64,000 bases of DNA from an uncultured Nitrospira sp. (GTDB lineage Bacteria; Nitrospirota; Nitrospiria; Nitrospirales; Nitrospiraceae), in contig CAMLHQ010000003.1 of NCBI GenBank assembly GCA_946479785.1, forward strand, positions 11,687-75,686, written 5' to 3'. The notes below the pieces were generated by a model that was not told the DNA's origin, did no database searches, and worked only from the letters and a program-made list of their open reading frames with translations. Numbering within the stretch: position 1 is the first letter of the stretch; every line of letters begins with the position of its first letter. The position numbers and the translations under genes are program-made. This document shows, piece by piece, positions 55,211 to 63,775 of the stretch.

Positions 55211-56344
55211 CTATGCTGCGGCCGGTTTGATGACGGCCTGTCGTCGCTTATCATCTAACGCCCGGTGCGCGGTATCGAACGCTTCGGAGAACTGTCCAAT
55301 GCCTTCATGCTCCAATTCCCAAGCCACGCAATGCAGGTCGATCCCGGCATCGGAGAGATCCTGAATCGTCCGCGCCGCCTGTTCCACCCCCTGTTCAATC
55401 TGATTCGCTTTGACCTCTCCGTGGTCGGCAAAGGCGCGGATCGTGTGTGCAGGCATGGTGTTCACTGTGTCGCGGCCGATCAGCGGCTCGACGTAATAGA
55501 CATCGGAGTAAGAAGGATCCTTCGTACCGGTGCTTGCCCAGAGGGGACGCTGAACTCTTGCCCCTTTCACCGCCAGCCGTTCCCACCGTTCCCCGCTGAA
55601 GGCCTGTCGGAACGACCGGTAGGCGAGCTTGGCGGAAGCCACGGCCGCCTTGCCTCGAAGCTTGGCCGAGAGAGATTGCCCCTCGCCGGGCCGATTTCGT
55701 TGCATCAGCAATTGATCCACGAGACGATCGATGCGGCTAAGAAAGAAACTGGCGACCGAGGCGACGTCATCCAACGGACGTCTCTCTGCCAATCGCCGTT
55801 CCAGCGCCGACAGGTAGGCTTCGATCACCGCTTCATAGGCTGAGAGCGAAAACAGCAATGTGATATTGATGCAAAGGCCCTCATACAGGAGCTGCTCGAT
55901 GGCGAGGAAGCCTGCCATCGTCCCGGGAACTTTGATAAACACATTTGGACGATTGACCAAATTACGGAACCGGCGGGCTTCACGCATCGTGCCGACGGTA
56001 TCATGGGCCAGGTGCGGCGAAACTTCGAGGCTTACGAATCCATCTGTTCGCTCCGAGGCGCGATGCACGTGCTGCATGAGATCGCAGCCCTCCTGCACAT
56101 CCCCTACGAGCAACTGCTCGTAGATCTCATCAGCTCCATAGCCTTCGCGAGCCAGACGATTGATGTCGTCGTCGTAATCACCGCTCCCGAGCGCCAATCC
56201 GAATGTCGTGGGGTTAGCGGTGATGCCTCGCAGACCTTCGTCTTCAATCCGGCGTTGCAACTCGCCGTTCCGGATCATGGTCCTGGTGAGATTATCCAGC
56301 CAGTAGCTCTGTCCGCATTTCTGAAGTTGCAGAAGACGACTCAC
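55211..56344 (-). CDS. tal: Transaldolase
   Basis: 377 residues, the longer bacterial form. The Schiff-base Lys138 lies in NVFIKVPGTMAG, GITANPTTF is the N-terminal phosphate-site strand, and TKDPSYSDVYYVEPLIGRDTVNTMP is the second half motif. It moves a three-carbon unit between sugar phosphates in the pentose-phosphate pathway. The GTG start has a GAGGAGGAAAGGC leader. It lies between ligD and gap in the same orientation and may share their transcript; a link with sugar-phosphate supply for EPS is only an inference. Confidence 0.92.
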   Translation of the reverse strand: MSRLLQLQKCGQSYWLDNLTRTMIRNGELQRRIEDEGLRGITANPTTFGLALGSGDYDDDINRLAREGYGADEIYEQLLVGDVQEGCDLMQHVHRASERTDGFVSLEVSPHLAHDTVGTMREARRFRNLVNRPNVFIKVPGTMAGFLAIEQLLYEGLCINITLLFSLSAYEAVIEAYLSALERRLAERRPLDDVASVASFFLSRIDRLVDQLLMQRNRPGEGQSLSAKLRGKAAVASAKLAYRSFRQAFSGERWERLAVKGARVQRPLWASTGTKDPSYSDVYYVEPLIGRDTVNTMPAHTIRAFADHGEVKANQIEQGVEQAARTIQDLSDAGIDLHCVAWELEHEGIGQFSEAFDTAHRALDDKRRQAVIKPAAA

Positions 56345-56401
56345 GCCTTTCCTCCTCGAGCATGGCGATTGATTTTCCGCCGCCGGTATTCATCTGTACA
56401 C

Positions 56402-59074
56402 TCAGGGCTTCCCTAGCCGCTTTTTCATGGCTGCGGTCAGTCGGTGAGCGGAATCGGCATAGGATTCCCACGGATCCCGCCGCAGCTGTTTCAAGCGGTC
56501 TGGTACGTTCATGATAGTGAAGTGGTCGGACAGGACATCCGACGACAGTTCGTCCCAGGCGATCGGGACCGAAACCGGTGCACCAGGCTTTGCTCTTGGG
56601 GAATAGGCGGCAATAGCCGTGGCACCCCGTGCGTTACGAAGGTAGTCGATAAATATTTTTCCTTTCCGCGCACGCTTCGCCATATTGGAGGTGAAGCGTT
56701 GTGGGATCGCCGCGACCATGTGGTCGGCCACAGCCTTGGCGAAGGCCTTGGTCTCTTCCCAATCGTGGGACCTCTGAATCGGCACGACCACGTGCAGCCC
56801 CTTGCCGCCTGTCGTTTTCAGGAAACAGGCAAGGCCCAATTCCTCAAGCAGCGTCTTCGTTAATCGCGCCGCTTCGACGACCTCCGTCCAGGGAACTGAG
56901 GGATCCGGGTCCAGATCGAACGTCAGCCGATCCGGCCGGTCAAGACGATCACGCGTCGCCCCCCAGGTGTGCAATTCCAGAACACCCAGCTGGACCAAGC
57001 CGAGCACGGCATCCAGCGTGTCGGCCACCATATAGGTGACACGGCCGTCGTCTTCCTCGATCTCAACACGACCAATCGCCTGAGGCATCCGGTCGTTGAT
57101 GTGTTTTTGATAGAAACAATTTTGATACCCTTCCGGACAGCGGACAAGTGTGAGCGGGCGCCCACGGAGATGAGGGAGGATCCATTCTCCTACCCGCTCG
57201 TAGTAAGTGGCCACGTCTTCTTTGGTGAGCCCGAGGTCGGGATAGAGCACACGATCAGGATTGGTCAACCGATCGCGGGAACGGGCCGACACAGAGCGCT
57301 TGGGCAACTGGCGCCCCTCCTGGCGAGGCTGACTTGTCTTGTCGATCGATGCGGGCTGCGGCTGTTCCCGCACGATTTCGCGTGCGCGTTTGTCGGTTCT
57401 GAGGCCTTGAAAGCTGGGCTGTCGCAGGATACCTTCCTTCGTCCATTCTGCAAATCGCACCTCAGCCACCAGGTCCGGGTTCACCCAGTGAACTCCCCGC
57501 GCTTCGAAGCCGGTCGGTGGATCGACAAAGGGCGGACGCGGTCGTTCATGAGCGACGAGTGTGCCGTGCAACCGCCGCAGAGTGGCGTCAGAAAATCCCG
57601 TGCCGACTTTTCCCGCGTAGCGTAGCCGGTTCCCTTCGTAGTAGCCGACGAGGAGTGCCCCAAATCCACGGCGGGATCCTGCCGGTTCGCTAAATCCTCC
57701 AATGACGAATTCTTGCCGCTGTTCGCATTTTATTTTGAGCCATGTACGGGTCCGTCCGGACCGATAGGGCGAATCCGCCCGTTTCGCGATCAATCCTTCG
57801 AGCCCCCGCCGACAAGCTTCGTCGAAGACCTCTCTCCCTTGGCCTTCGATATGGTCGCTGTAGCGGAGCAGACTATCGGAACCCGAAGTACGTTGCCCCA
57901 CAAGCGAGAACAGCAAACGTTTTCGATCCACGAGCGGCGTTGCACGGAGATCATAGCCCTCGATGTAGAGCAGATCGAAGAGGCAATAGACGATGCGGCC
58001 GGTGAACCTTGAATCGAACGCGTTCTGCAAGGCTTGAAAATCCGTCTTGCCGCCATCGGTGAACACGACAGCTTCTCCATCTAGCCAGGCGTGCTTCATC
58101 CCGAAGGCTGCGACGGCATCGGCCTGCGCCTGGAGCTTGGCCGTCCAGTCATTGGCCCGGCGTGTATACAAAGTGACTTTGCCATCACGCACGCGGCAGA
58201 GAATTCTGTAGCCATCGTATTTGATTTCATGCAGCCACTCCCCGCTTGATGGCATGTGGTCGACCAGCGTCGCTAATTGCGGCGCAATCCAATCGGGTTG
58301 AGCCGCTTTCACGGCGCCGGGCAGTGAAGAATAAGCCTCAGGGCCAAGTACTGAGTGCCGGGTTGCCTTCCGCCGGACAGAGGACTCTGCAACCGCCTTC
58401 ACTGAGCGCGCAGTCGGCACTGTCTTTGATGAAGTGCGGTTGGACTGCCACACACGCGGTCGCTCAGCTGAAATGTCCCTTAGTTCCCGTCCACTCTCGA
58501 CACTATCGGTCAGCGTCTCGACGATCTCGGCGGCTTTGCCCGCCTTGGCCTCTTCATCTCGTTCCTTGATCAGCAGCCAGTTCTCTTTCCCGTTTTCCCG
58601 CTCACCTTCCCGCCGGCGCTGCATGCGAACCAACGTCCAGGCGCCGTGAAGTTTTTGACCATCCAACCGAAATTTCAGCACCCCCCGGCGATAGCTTTCA
58701 CTGGGATTTCCTTGCGGTTGCCAGATACCGCGATCCCAAATCAGCACGGTGCCGGCTCCGTACTGTTCGGGTGGAATGACGCCTTCGAAATCGGCGTACT
58801 CGAGCGGATGGTCTTCCACGTGAACGGCCAAACGCTTTTGTGCCGGATCGAGACTCGGTCCCTTGGGGACAGCCCAGCTTTTCAAGGTGCCGTTCAGTTC
58901 CAGACGAAAATCATAATGCAAACGCGTCGCGGCGTGCTTTTGCACGACATAGACCGGCCGTCCCGCAGGACGCAGGTCAGCTGGCCGACCACTCGGCTCG
59001 GGCGTTCTGACGAAATTTCGTTTCGTCCGATACTGTTGTAGGCGATCAGCAACTTTAGCGCGCGTCATCTTCAT
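56402..59074 (-). CDS. ligD: ATP-dependent DNA ligase D, three-domain (NHEJ)
   Basis: 890 residues. Order: N-terminal phosphoesterase domain (HAATRLHYDFRLELNG, RLAVHVEDHPLEYADFEG), ATP-dependent ligase with catalytic Lys285 in EIKYDGYR, then C-terminal primase-polymerase with DRLTFDLDPDP (DxD metal site). This is the PE-Lig-Pol order of Pseudomonas-type LigD. With Ku it repairs double-strand breaks by end joining. No ku gene is in the window. The ATG overlaps the Slp-like gene's stop as ATGA. Confidence 0.93.
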   Translation of the reverse strand: MKMTRAKVADRLQQYRTKRNFVRTPEPSGRPADLRPAGRPVYVVQKHAATRLHYDFRLELNGTLKSWAVPKGPSLDPAQKRLAVHVEDHPLEYADFEGVIPPEQYGAGTVLIWDRGIWQPQGNPSESYRRGVLKFRLDGQKLHGAWTLVRMQRRREGERENGKENWLLIKERDEEAKAGKAAEIVETLTDSVESGRELRDISAERPRVWQSNRTSSKTVPTARSVKAVAESSVRRKATRHSVLGPEAYSSLPGAVKAAQPDWIAPQLATLVDHMPSSGEWLHEIKYDGYRILCRVRDGKVTLYTRRANDWTAKLQAQADAVAAFGMKHAWLDGEAVVFTDGGKTDFQALQNAFDSRFTGRIVYCLFDLLYIEGYDLRATPLVDRKRLLFSLVGQRTSGSDSLLRYSDHIEGQGREVFDEACRRGLEGLIAKRADSPYRSGRTRTWLKIKCEQRQEFVIGGFSEPAGSRRGFGALLVGYYEGNRLRYAGKVGTGFSDATLRRLHGTLVAHERPRPPFVDPPTGFEARGVHWVNPDLVAEVRFAEWTKEGILRQPSFQGLRTDKRAREIVREQPQPASIDKTSQPRQEGRQLPKRSVSARSRDRLTNPDRVLYPDLGLTKEDVATYYERVGEWILPHLRGRPLTLVRCPEGYQNCFYQKHINDRMPQAIGRVEIEEDDGRVTYMVADTLDAVLGLVQLGVLELHTWGATRDRLDRPDRLTFDLDPDPSVPWTEVVEAARLTKTLLEELGLACFLKTTGGKGLHVVVPIQRSHDWEETKAFAKAVADHMVAAIPQRFTSNMAKRARKGKIFIDYLRNARGATAIAAYSPRAKPGAPVSVPIAWDELSSDVLSDHFTIMNVPDRLKQLRRDPWESYADSAHRLTAAMKKRLGKP

Positions 59075-59796
59075 TGACTCTTATGAAACTGGGGTGGAAC
59101 AGATGAAGGCGGAGGTGGGGGCGGGGCCGGAACCGAATAGCCGCGCGGAAATGAATAGTACGGCCCGTAGTAACTATAGGGATAGAGACCGTACGGTCCC
59201 CCAAATGGGCTACCGAACCCATAGTACCAGGAGGACCAGGGGCCATAGTATCCACCGTATCGGCCGTAATAGCTTGAATCGTACGATCCTTCACGGTCTC
59301 GGCCGCGGATGTCGTTCCAATCGATCAGGTGCTTGATATCTAACACCGGATACTGATACTCGCCTTCGTCGAGTGGCTTGCTGATCGCTCCCTTCACCTC
59401 TCCGACTATGGTCACTGGCGAGTCCTTTTCGATGACAGCGGGGTCAAGAAATCCATTCGACTGGACTGCGAGAAAACGGCCTTCCGACTTCGACTTCCGG
59501 TCGGACGGCGTCAAACCTCGATCGGTCGGTAGCTGCAGGATCTCGATCTCTGTCGCGTCTTTCACACGGTGAGCGCTTAAGGCCAAGCCGCTAAACATGA
59601 CGGTCCGTCCCACATAATTATTTGGCGCCGAGCGGAGATCAGCAAATGAAACGGTCTCGTCCACCTTCGACATAACGTCGGCTGGAATCAATCTGTTCAA
59701 CTGATCCTGTCCGGTCTGATGAGCTGATTTGGCACAGCCTGAAGTAAACATTGCTACACAGACGGCGAGCGAGAGAATCCGGACAGAGCGGTTCAT
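59071..59796 (-). CDS. Slp-family outer-membrane lipoprotein, longer paralogue
   Basis: About 241 residues from the ATG at 59796 (the frame is open to 59844). The signal ends in a lipobox (MFTSGC). The core (IPADVMSKVDETVSFADLRSAPNNYVGRTVMFSGLALSA...LEI-type EIEILQLP...RFLAVQSNGFLDP...VTIVGEVKG) follows the Slp family, starvation-inducible outer-membrane lipoproteins. After residue ~180 comes a Tyr/Gly/Pro-rich tail (YGRYGGYYGPWSSWYYG) ending in a proline run, which is disordered. It overlaps ligD by four bases. A paralogue lies at 60.1-60.7 kb. Confidence 0.78.
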   Translation of the reverse strand: MNRSVRILSLAVCVAMFTSGCAKSAHQTGQDQLNRLIPADVMSKVDETVSFADLRSAPNNYVGRTVMFSGLALSAHRVKDATEIEILQLPTDRGLTPSDRKSKSEGRFLAVQSNGFLDPAVIEKDSPVTIVGEVKGAISKPLDEGEYQYPVLDIKHLIDWNDIRGRDREGSYDSSYYGRYGGYYGPWSSWYYGFGSPFGGPYGLYPYSYYGPYYSFPRGYSVPAPPPPPPSSVPPQFHKSQ

Positions 59797-59939
59797 AGAA
59801 GCCCCCTGATCATACCAACACCGATTAGCGAATGATGCCGGCATTTTCTCCTGTTGTATAGCTCCCTTCTCATTTTCAGGCTCGGGCTACAGGAGCTTCT
59901 TTGAATCTCTAGGGGATTTCACAGTGTGAACCGGGCGTT

Positions 59940-60114
59940 TGTGTCGACGGTTCGACTGAGTATTCGATCGTCGCCCCGATCACGACCGACCCAACCGCAT
60001 TCGTTGCCGGAGGAAATGACTTCTATGCCAAACCACCGAAGGGGAACTTCGATATCACCGGTAAATATTTCATCCGTGCTCTTCTTGCCAAAATCAATTA
60101 TGTCATCATTAGAA
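59940..60114 (+). pseudogene. Decayed C-terminal fragment of the 19.8-21.2 kb secreted protein
   Basis: In the frame starting at 59940, codons read STEYSIVAPITTDPTAF then DFYAKPPKGNFDITGKYFI. The intact protein near its C-terminus reads DDQLIVAPVMTDLNASG then DAYAKYPKGNLDITGNYFI. The shared backbone IVAP..TD....YAK.PKGN.DITG.YFI cannot be chance. No start codon or upstream homology is present, the tail drifts into non-matching codons, and an in-frame TAG stands about ten codons upstream. It is a relic of the gene or of a lost paralogue. Confidence 0.7.
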
Positions 60115-60669
60115 TCAGAACCCGGAACCGATCCCTACCCCGCCGAAGCTGCCGCTTCTTCCACCTCCGAAACCGAATCCCATCCCGCCGAACAGTCCGA
60201 TGGAACTACGCGAACGTTCCCGATAGGTGTCTGCGTCCCACACATATAGGTGCTTCACATCCACGGTAAGATACCGGTACTCGGATTCGTCGAGCCGGCG
60301 AACCTCATCACCCTTCACTTCTCCGACCAGCGTCACCCGCGTGCCGGCCGGGAAGGACGCAGGATCCATGGCACCGCGATCTAGTGCCAGAAATCGGCCT
60401 TGGGATTCGCTCCGGCGCTCTGCCGGAGGATCGTCGGTTGTGACGGGCAGTTGAAGAATTTCGAATTCAGTGCCTTCCTGCGTCCGCTTGGCGGAAAGGA
60501 TTTCGCCGCCCAGGAGAACCGTTCGTCCACGGTAACTGTGCGGCGTGGCCTGCATGTCGCGAAACGAAATAGACGAGTCGATTTGTGACCGGAACTGCTC
60601 CGGCACCACCGGCGCGCTCGAGCAGCCGCTCACGACGGACAGCAAGAGTATGATGACGACATTGCTCAT
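60115..60669 (-). CDS. Slp-family lipoprotein, shorter paralogue
   Basis: About 184 residues from the ATG at 60669, preceded by GAGGA; an ATG at 60684 overlaps the upstream stop as ATGA. The signal ends in a lipobox (LSVVSGC). The body matches the first paralogue (SFRDMQATPHSYRGRTVLLGGEIL...TEFEILQLP...RFLALDRG...VTLVGEVKG). It ends with a Gly-rich tail (GGGRSGSFGGVGIG). The two Slp genes are probably paralogues. Coupled to the outer-membrane protein upstream. Confidence 0.78.
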   Translation of the reverse strand: MSNVVIILLLSVVSGCSSAPVVPEQFRSQIDSSISFRDMQATPHSYRGRTVLLGGEILSAKRTQEGTEFEILQLPVTTDDPPAERRSESQGRFLALDRGAMDPASFPAGTRVTLVGEVKGDEVRRLDESEYRYLTVDVKHLYVWDADTYRERSRSSIGLFGGMGFGFGGGRSGSFGGVGIGSGF

Positions 60670-60680
60670 TCCACCATTCC

Positions 60681-61352
60681 TCATGGAATTGAGAAGTGAT
60701 AGGAAACCCCGAACACGACGTGCTGTGCCCGATAATCGCCGCTGAAACCGCCGACCGAGCCGAATGCATCGTTGAAGGTCAATGTGCCCCGCGTATATTT
60801 GTACTCGGCGAACAGAGCCACATAGGGCGTGACGAACGCTCGCAGTCCCGCAAGAAGATTCAATCCGAACCCCACATCGCTGTCGCTCCTGGTGGTCGCG
60901 CTGTCCGAAATATGTGAAACCAACGCAGCGCCCCCGACGCCGGCATACGGTTGAAACGTCTGGCCCGGATAGCGCAGAAGAAGATTGACACCGACGTTGG
61001 TCACGCGTAAATGGACTCCCGGCACATATTCCCCAGTGGAGGTATTGAAGAAGCTTTTGATATTCGGCTGGCTATTGAACACATCGAGCTCCAAGCCGAT
61101 CGGACCATTGTTGCCAAAATAGCCAAGCTTCCCTCCATACATCGTCGCATTTTTCAGGTCAAAATCCTGACCGGGACTCTGAGCCTTCTGACCGATTAAA
61201 CTCCCGGTTCCCTCGACGTTCGCCAAGCGGTCGGCAAAGTTCACACCCACTTGTCCCGCCACATACCACTCGCCACTTGCGAGCCTTGCGGTAGCTAATA
61301 GCGAAATCGCCATAGTCACCGCGCACACATACCCGTAGATACTCTTTTTCAT
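60681..61352 (-). CDS. OmpW/Opa-like small outer-membrane beta-barrel
   Basis: 223 residues. The signal segment is YGYVCAVTMAISLLATARLASG. The rest has eight or so amphipathic strands with short turns (LELDVFNSQPN, VNLLLRYPGQTFQPYAGVGGAAL, LFAEYKYTRGTLTF) and ends HVVFGVSYHFSIP, i.e. an aromatic strand followed by a short tail, as in small eight-stranded barrels. Function unknown; such barrels often act as envelope adaptors. It overlaps the shorter Slp gene by four bases, so the two are co-translated. Confidence 0.8.
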   Translation of the reverse strand: MKKSIYGYVCAVTMAISLLATARLASGEWYVAGQVGVNFADRLANVEGTGSLIGQKAQSPGQDFDLKNATMYGGKLGYFGNNGPIGLELDVFNSQPNIKSFFNTSTGEYVPGVHLRVTNVGVNLLLRYPGQTFQPYAGVGGAALVSHISDSATTRSDSDVGFGLNLLAGLRAFVTPYVALFAEYKYTRGTLTFNDAFGSVGGFSGDYRAQHVVFGVSYHFSIP

Positions 61353-61485
61353 GACACAATGATGTGCAATTTCAAGACCACGATCGGTGAGGCCTCAAAT
61401 TTGAATGTGTGAGGTGTAAGACTTGAGTTGTGATTGAGAACCGACGTTTAAACGACTACAGACCGGGCCTCTTTTACCCTGCGGT

Positions 61486-61519
61486 ACAAACTGTCTCGGG
61501 AAGCGAACAAACTGTCCCG
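61486..61519 (+). promoter_or_regulatory. Direct repeats (ACAAACTGTCYCG) upstream of Crp/Fnr gene
   Basis: ACAAACTGTCTCG (61486-61498) and ACAAACTGTCCCG (61507-61519) differ at one base and start 21 bases apart, i.e. two helical turns. They lie ~120-150 bases before the Crp/Fnr gene, in the divergent gap with the outer-membrane protein gene. A dimeric binding site on one face of the helix is plausible but unproven. Confidence 0.4.
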
Positions 61520-61635
61520 CTTCTACAGCCTGGTCGGTTGTTGCCCAATGAGATGTGCCTGAACGTGTACGTGTGTGGTGATGCCATAGAGGAGGCGAAA
61601 GGTGGTCCTCGGGTCGGGGCCAGGGGAAGATTCCT

Positions 61636-62364
61636 ATGCAGTGGCACACTGCCGAACAACGAGAGCCGCGCAATCTTCTTCTGGCTGCACTGCCGGATGG
61701 TGAGATGCAGATCTTCAGGGACTCGGGGCAGAAGATATCTTTACATGAAGGCAAATTTCTCCAGACCTCCAGCATAGATGAGGAGTGGTTATTTTTTCCT
61801 ACGTCGGCCGTGCTCTCCCTGATAGCGATGACACAAGACGGCCTCTCAGTGGAAACAGGCCTGGTCGGCCACGAAGGCCTGGTCGATTTACCGCAGTTCT
61901 TCGGACATCGCAATCACACGCTCGAATGTATGGTACGGCACGCTGGCGAGGTATGCCAAATCTCCGCCGACGTCGTTCGGAAGGCCCGCCTACCGATGTT
62001 GCACCGTCTGTTGCTTCATTACGCTAGCTATCGCCTATCTGAATTGGCTCAAGCGGTGATCTGCAACAGATTTCATCTTGTACGCCAACGAGTAAGCCGG
62101 TGGGTGCTGACCGCGGAGGATCGAACCGCCAAGCGGGAGATTGATTGTACACATGAGATGGTATCTGCCATGGTCGGAGCGCGAAGGCCCGTGGTCTCTT
62201 CGCTGATCCGGCAAATGGAGGAGGAGGGGCTTATCGAATACCATCGCGGTTCTCTGGCGATTACAAACCGGGCCGCATTAAAACATGCCGCCTGCGAATG
62301 CTACGGCATCCTCTCCACCGCAAGAAACGAATATCTCAGTACATTTCCATTAGGTGAAGCCTGA
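61636..62364 (+). CDS. Crp/Fnr-family transcriptional regulator, paralogue 1
   Basis: 242 residues with an AGGGGAAG ribosome-binding site. The N-terminal cupin-like domain (FFPTSAVLSLIAMTQDGLSVETGLVGHEGLVDLPQFFG) is the variant found in Nitrospira and cyanobacterial proteins that lacks the usual cAMP-binding signature. A helix-turn-helix of the Crp type is at the C-terminus (TAKREIDCTHEMVSAMVGARRPVVSSLIRQMEEEGLIEYHRGSLAI). No Cys cluster for an Fe-S centre. It lies in tandem with a second copy of equal length. Confidence 0.85.
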   Translation: MQWHTAEQREPRNLLLAALPDGEMQIFRDSGQKISLHEGKFLQTSSIDEEWLFFPTSAVLSLIAMTQDGLSVETGLVGHEGLVDLPQFFGHRNHTLECMVRHAGEVCQISADVVRKARLPMLHRLLLHYASYRLSELAQAVICNRFHLVRQRVSRWVLTAEDRTAKREIDCTHEMVSAMVGARRPVVSSLIRQMEEEGLIEYHRGSLAITNRAALKHAACECYGILSTARNEYLSTFPLGEA

Positions 62365-62481
62365 GATCCACAGTCTATCCCGCTATTTTCTTTCCTGAGT
62401 GTCAGCCACATTACAGACAGGCGGAAATATGATGGAGTACCGTATTCCTTTCCAGGCGTTGGTCGATCGCAAGGATACCGT

Positions 62482-63210
62482 CTGAAAGCCAATCCGAAAT
62501 CACAATCGGATAATCTGATTCTGCGTTCGCTGAGTCAGCCGGATTTTCGGCTCTTAAATTCCCCGATGGAATCTGTCGCGCTGAGCCGCGGGATGGTCGT
62601 GGGGATGACGCACGAGCCATTCGACTACGCATACTTTCCTACCGGAGCAGTAATCTCGCTAGCCGGAGCCACACTCGATGGCCTCAGCGTCGAAATCGGC
62701 ATGGTAGGCCGTGAGGGCTACTTAGGACTGCCGATTCTTTTCGGCAAGCCGATTCACCTCTATCAAGCCACGGTTCAACATCATGGCTCGGCCTTACGCG
62801 TTCCTGGCGGAGTCTTACAGGAGGCATTACATGCGAGCCGTTCCCTGCGCGAACAGCTGCTCCGCTATAGCAGCGTCCGCTTCATGCAACTGGCTCAAAC
62901 AGCCGTTTGTCATCGCTTTCATTCCCTCGAACAGCGTCTCTGCCGATGGTTGCTCTCCATGCACGATCGCGTGCGAAGCGATGAAATCCAGTTGACGCAC
63001 GAGGTATTGGCACAATTAATCGGCGGTCGGCGCCCGACAATCAATATGATCACGAACGGACTTAAAAAGGCCGGTATAGTCGAATACCGACGCGGTTCGC
63101 TGGTCATCCTTGATCGTACCGCAATGGAAAGGTTGACCTGTGAATGTTACCGGATCATGGCCCAGGCGATACGCGACCTCTCAAAGCCTTCCCCTCTGTC
63201 ATCCGGCTGA
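62482..63210 (+). CDS. Crp/Fnr-family transcriptional regulator, paralogue 2 (CTG start)
   Basis: Only CTG triplets are available as start codons upstream of the first ATG (62566). CTG at 62482 has AAGGA six bases upstream and gives 242 residues, exactly as long as its neighbour, with an N-terminus (KANPKSQSDN) then LRSLSQPDFRLL, the usual family opening. The body repeats the neighbour's plan: YFPTGAVISLAGATLDGLSVEIGMVGREGYLGLPILFG and a C-terminal helix-turn-helix (DEIQLTHEVLAQLIGGRRPTINMITNGLKKAGIVEYRRGSLVILDR). The ATG-started form would lose the first 28 residues. Confidence 0.75.
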   Translation: MKANPKSQSDNLILRSLSQPDFRLLNSPMESVALSRGMVVGMTHEPFDYAYFPTGAVISLAGATLDGLSVEIGMVGREGYLGLPILFGKPIHLYQATVQHHGSALRVPGGVLQEALHASRSLREQLLRYSSVRFMQLAQTAVCHRFHSLEQRLCRWLLSMHDRVRSDEIQLTHEVLAQLIGGRRPTINMITNGLKKAGIVEYRRGSLVILDRTAMERLTCECYRIMAQAIRDLSKPSPLSSG

Positions 63211-63257
63211 CAGACATTCCGTTTCCCTGCCTCTAAGCTATGCGTCATGAGGCCGGC

Positions 63258-63677
63258 ATGAGAACCCGTCCCATCAAAATTTTGCTGATTGACGAGCATA
63301 AGGAAGATCGCGGGGCTCTTCGCCAATGCCTCACGGAGGCTGACGACAAGGTTCGCGTCTTCGAAGCCGGCAGCGGCGAGACGGCGCTCGAGTGGTTTCA
63401 GGCGGTGCAGCCCGATTGCGTCGTCATGGAATTGCAACTGAAAGACATTGTCGGCGTGGAGGTGTTGGCCCAGATCACGAACGAAATGAAGAGGAAGCCC
63501 GTTCCCATTTTCATCTGGACCCGCCTGAGCCACGCCATGCTCTCCACGACCGCTTCGTCGTTCGGCATCAGAGGATACTTTGAAAAGCACAAGGGCAGTG
63601 AACGAGCGGTAGTCGTAGCCATACTGGCCGCCATGGCCGATCAGCAGAACAAGACGCAATCAATTCCGCCGGCGTAG
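63258..63677 (+). CDS. Single-domain receiver (pseudo-response regulator) with Glu at the Asp site
   Basis: 139 residues from the ATG at 63258 (GAGG upstream; the earlier ATG at 63240 has none). The fold is a receiver: IKILLIDEHKEDR holds the acidic pair, and the third strand reads PDCVVMELQL. Glu58 occupies the position where the phosphorylated Asp should be. IFIWTRLS and GYFEKHKG supply the Thr- and Lys-like positions. Glu at this site mimics the phosphorylated state in other systems, so the protein is probably not switched by a kinase. No output domain is attached. Confidence 0.75.
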   Translation: MRTRPIKILLIDEHKEDRGALRQCLTEADDKVRVFEAGSGETALEWFQAVQPDCVVMELQLKDIVGVEVLAQITNEMKRKPVPIFIWTRLSHAMLSTTASSFGIRGYFEKHKGSERAVVVAILAAMADQQNKTQSIPPA

Positions 63678-63775
63678 GTCCTTCAGCCGGTCCCTTCGCA
63701 AACTCGGCCCGCCGCAAAACGCATCGCGCTTGTTTCTCCTGGGCATTCCTTCGAAGAGAGATCTATGCACTCTCT

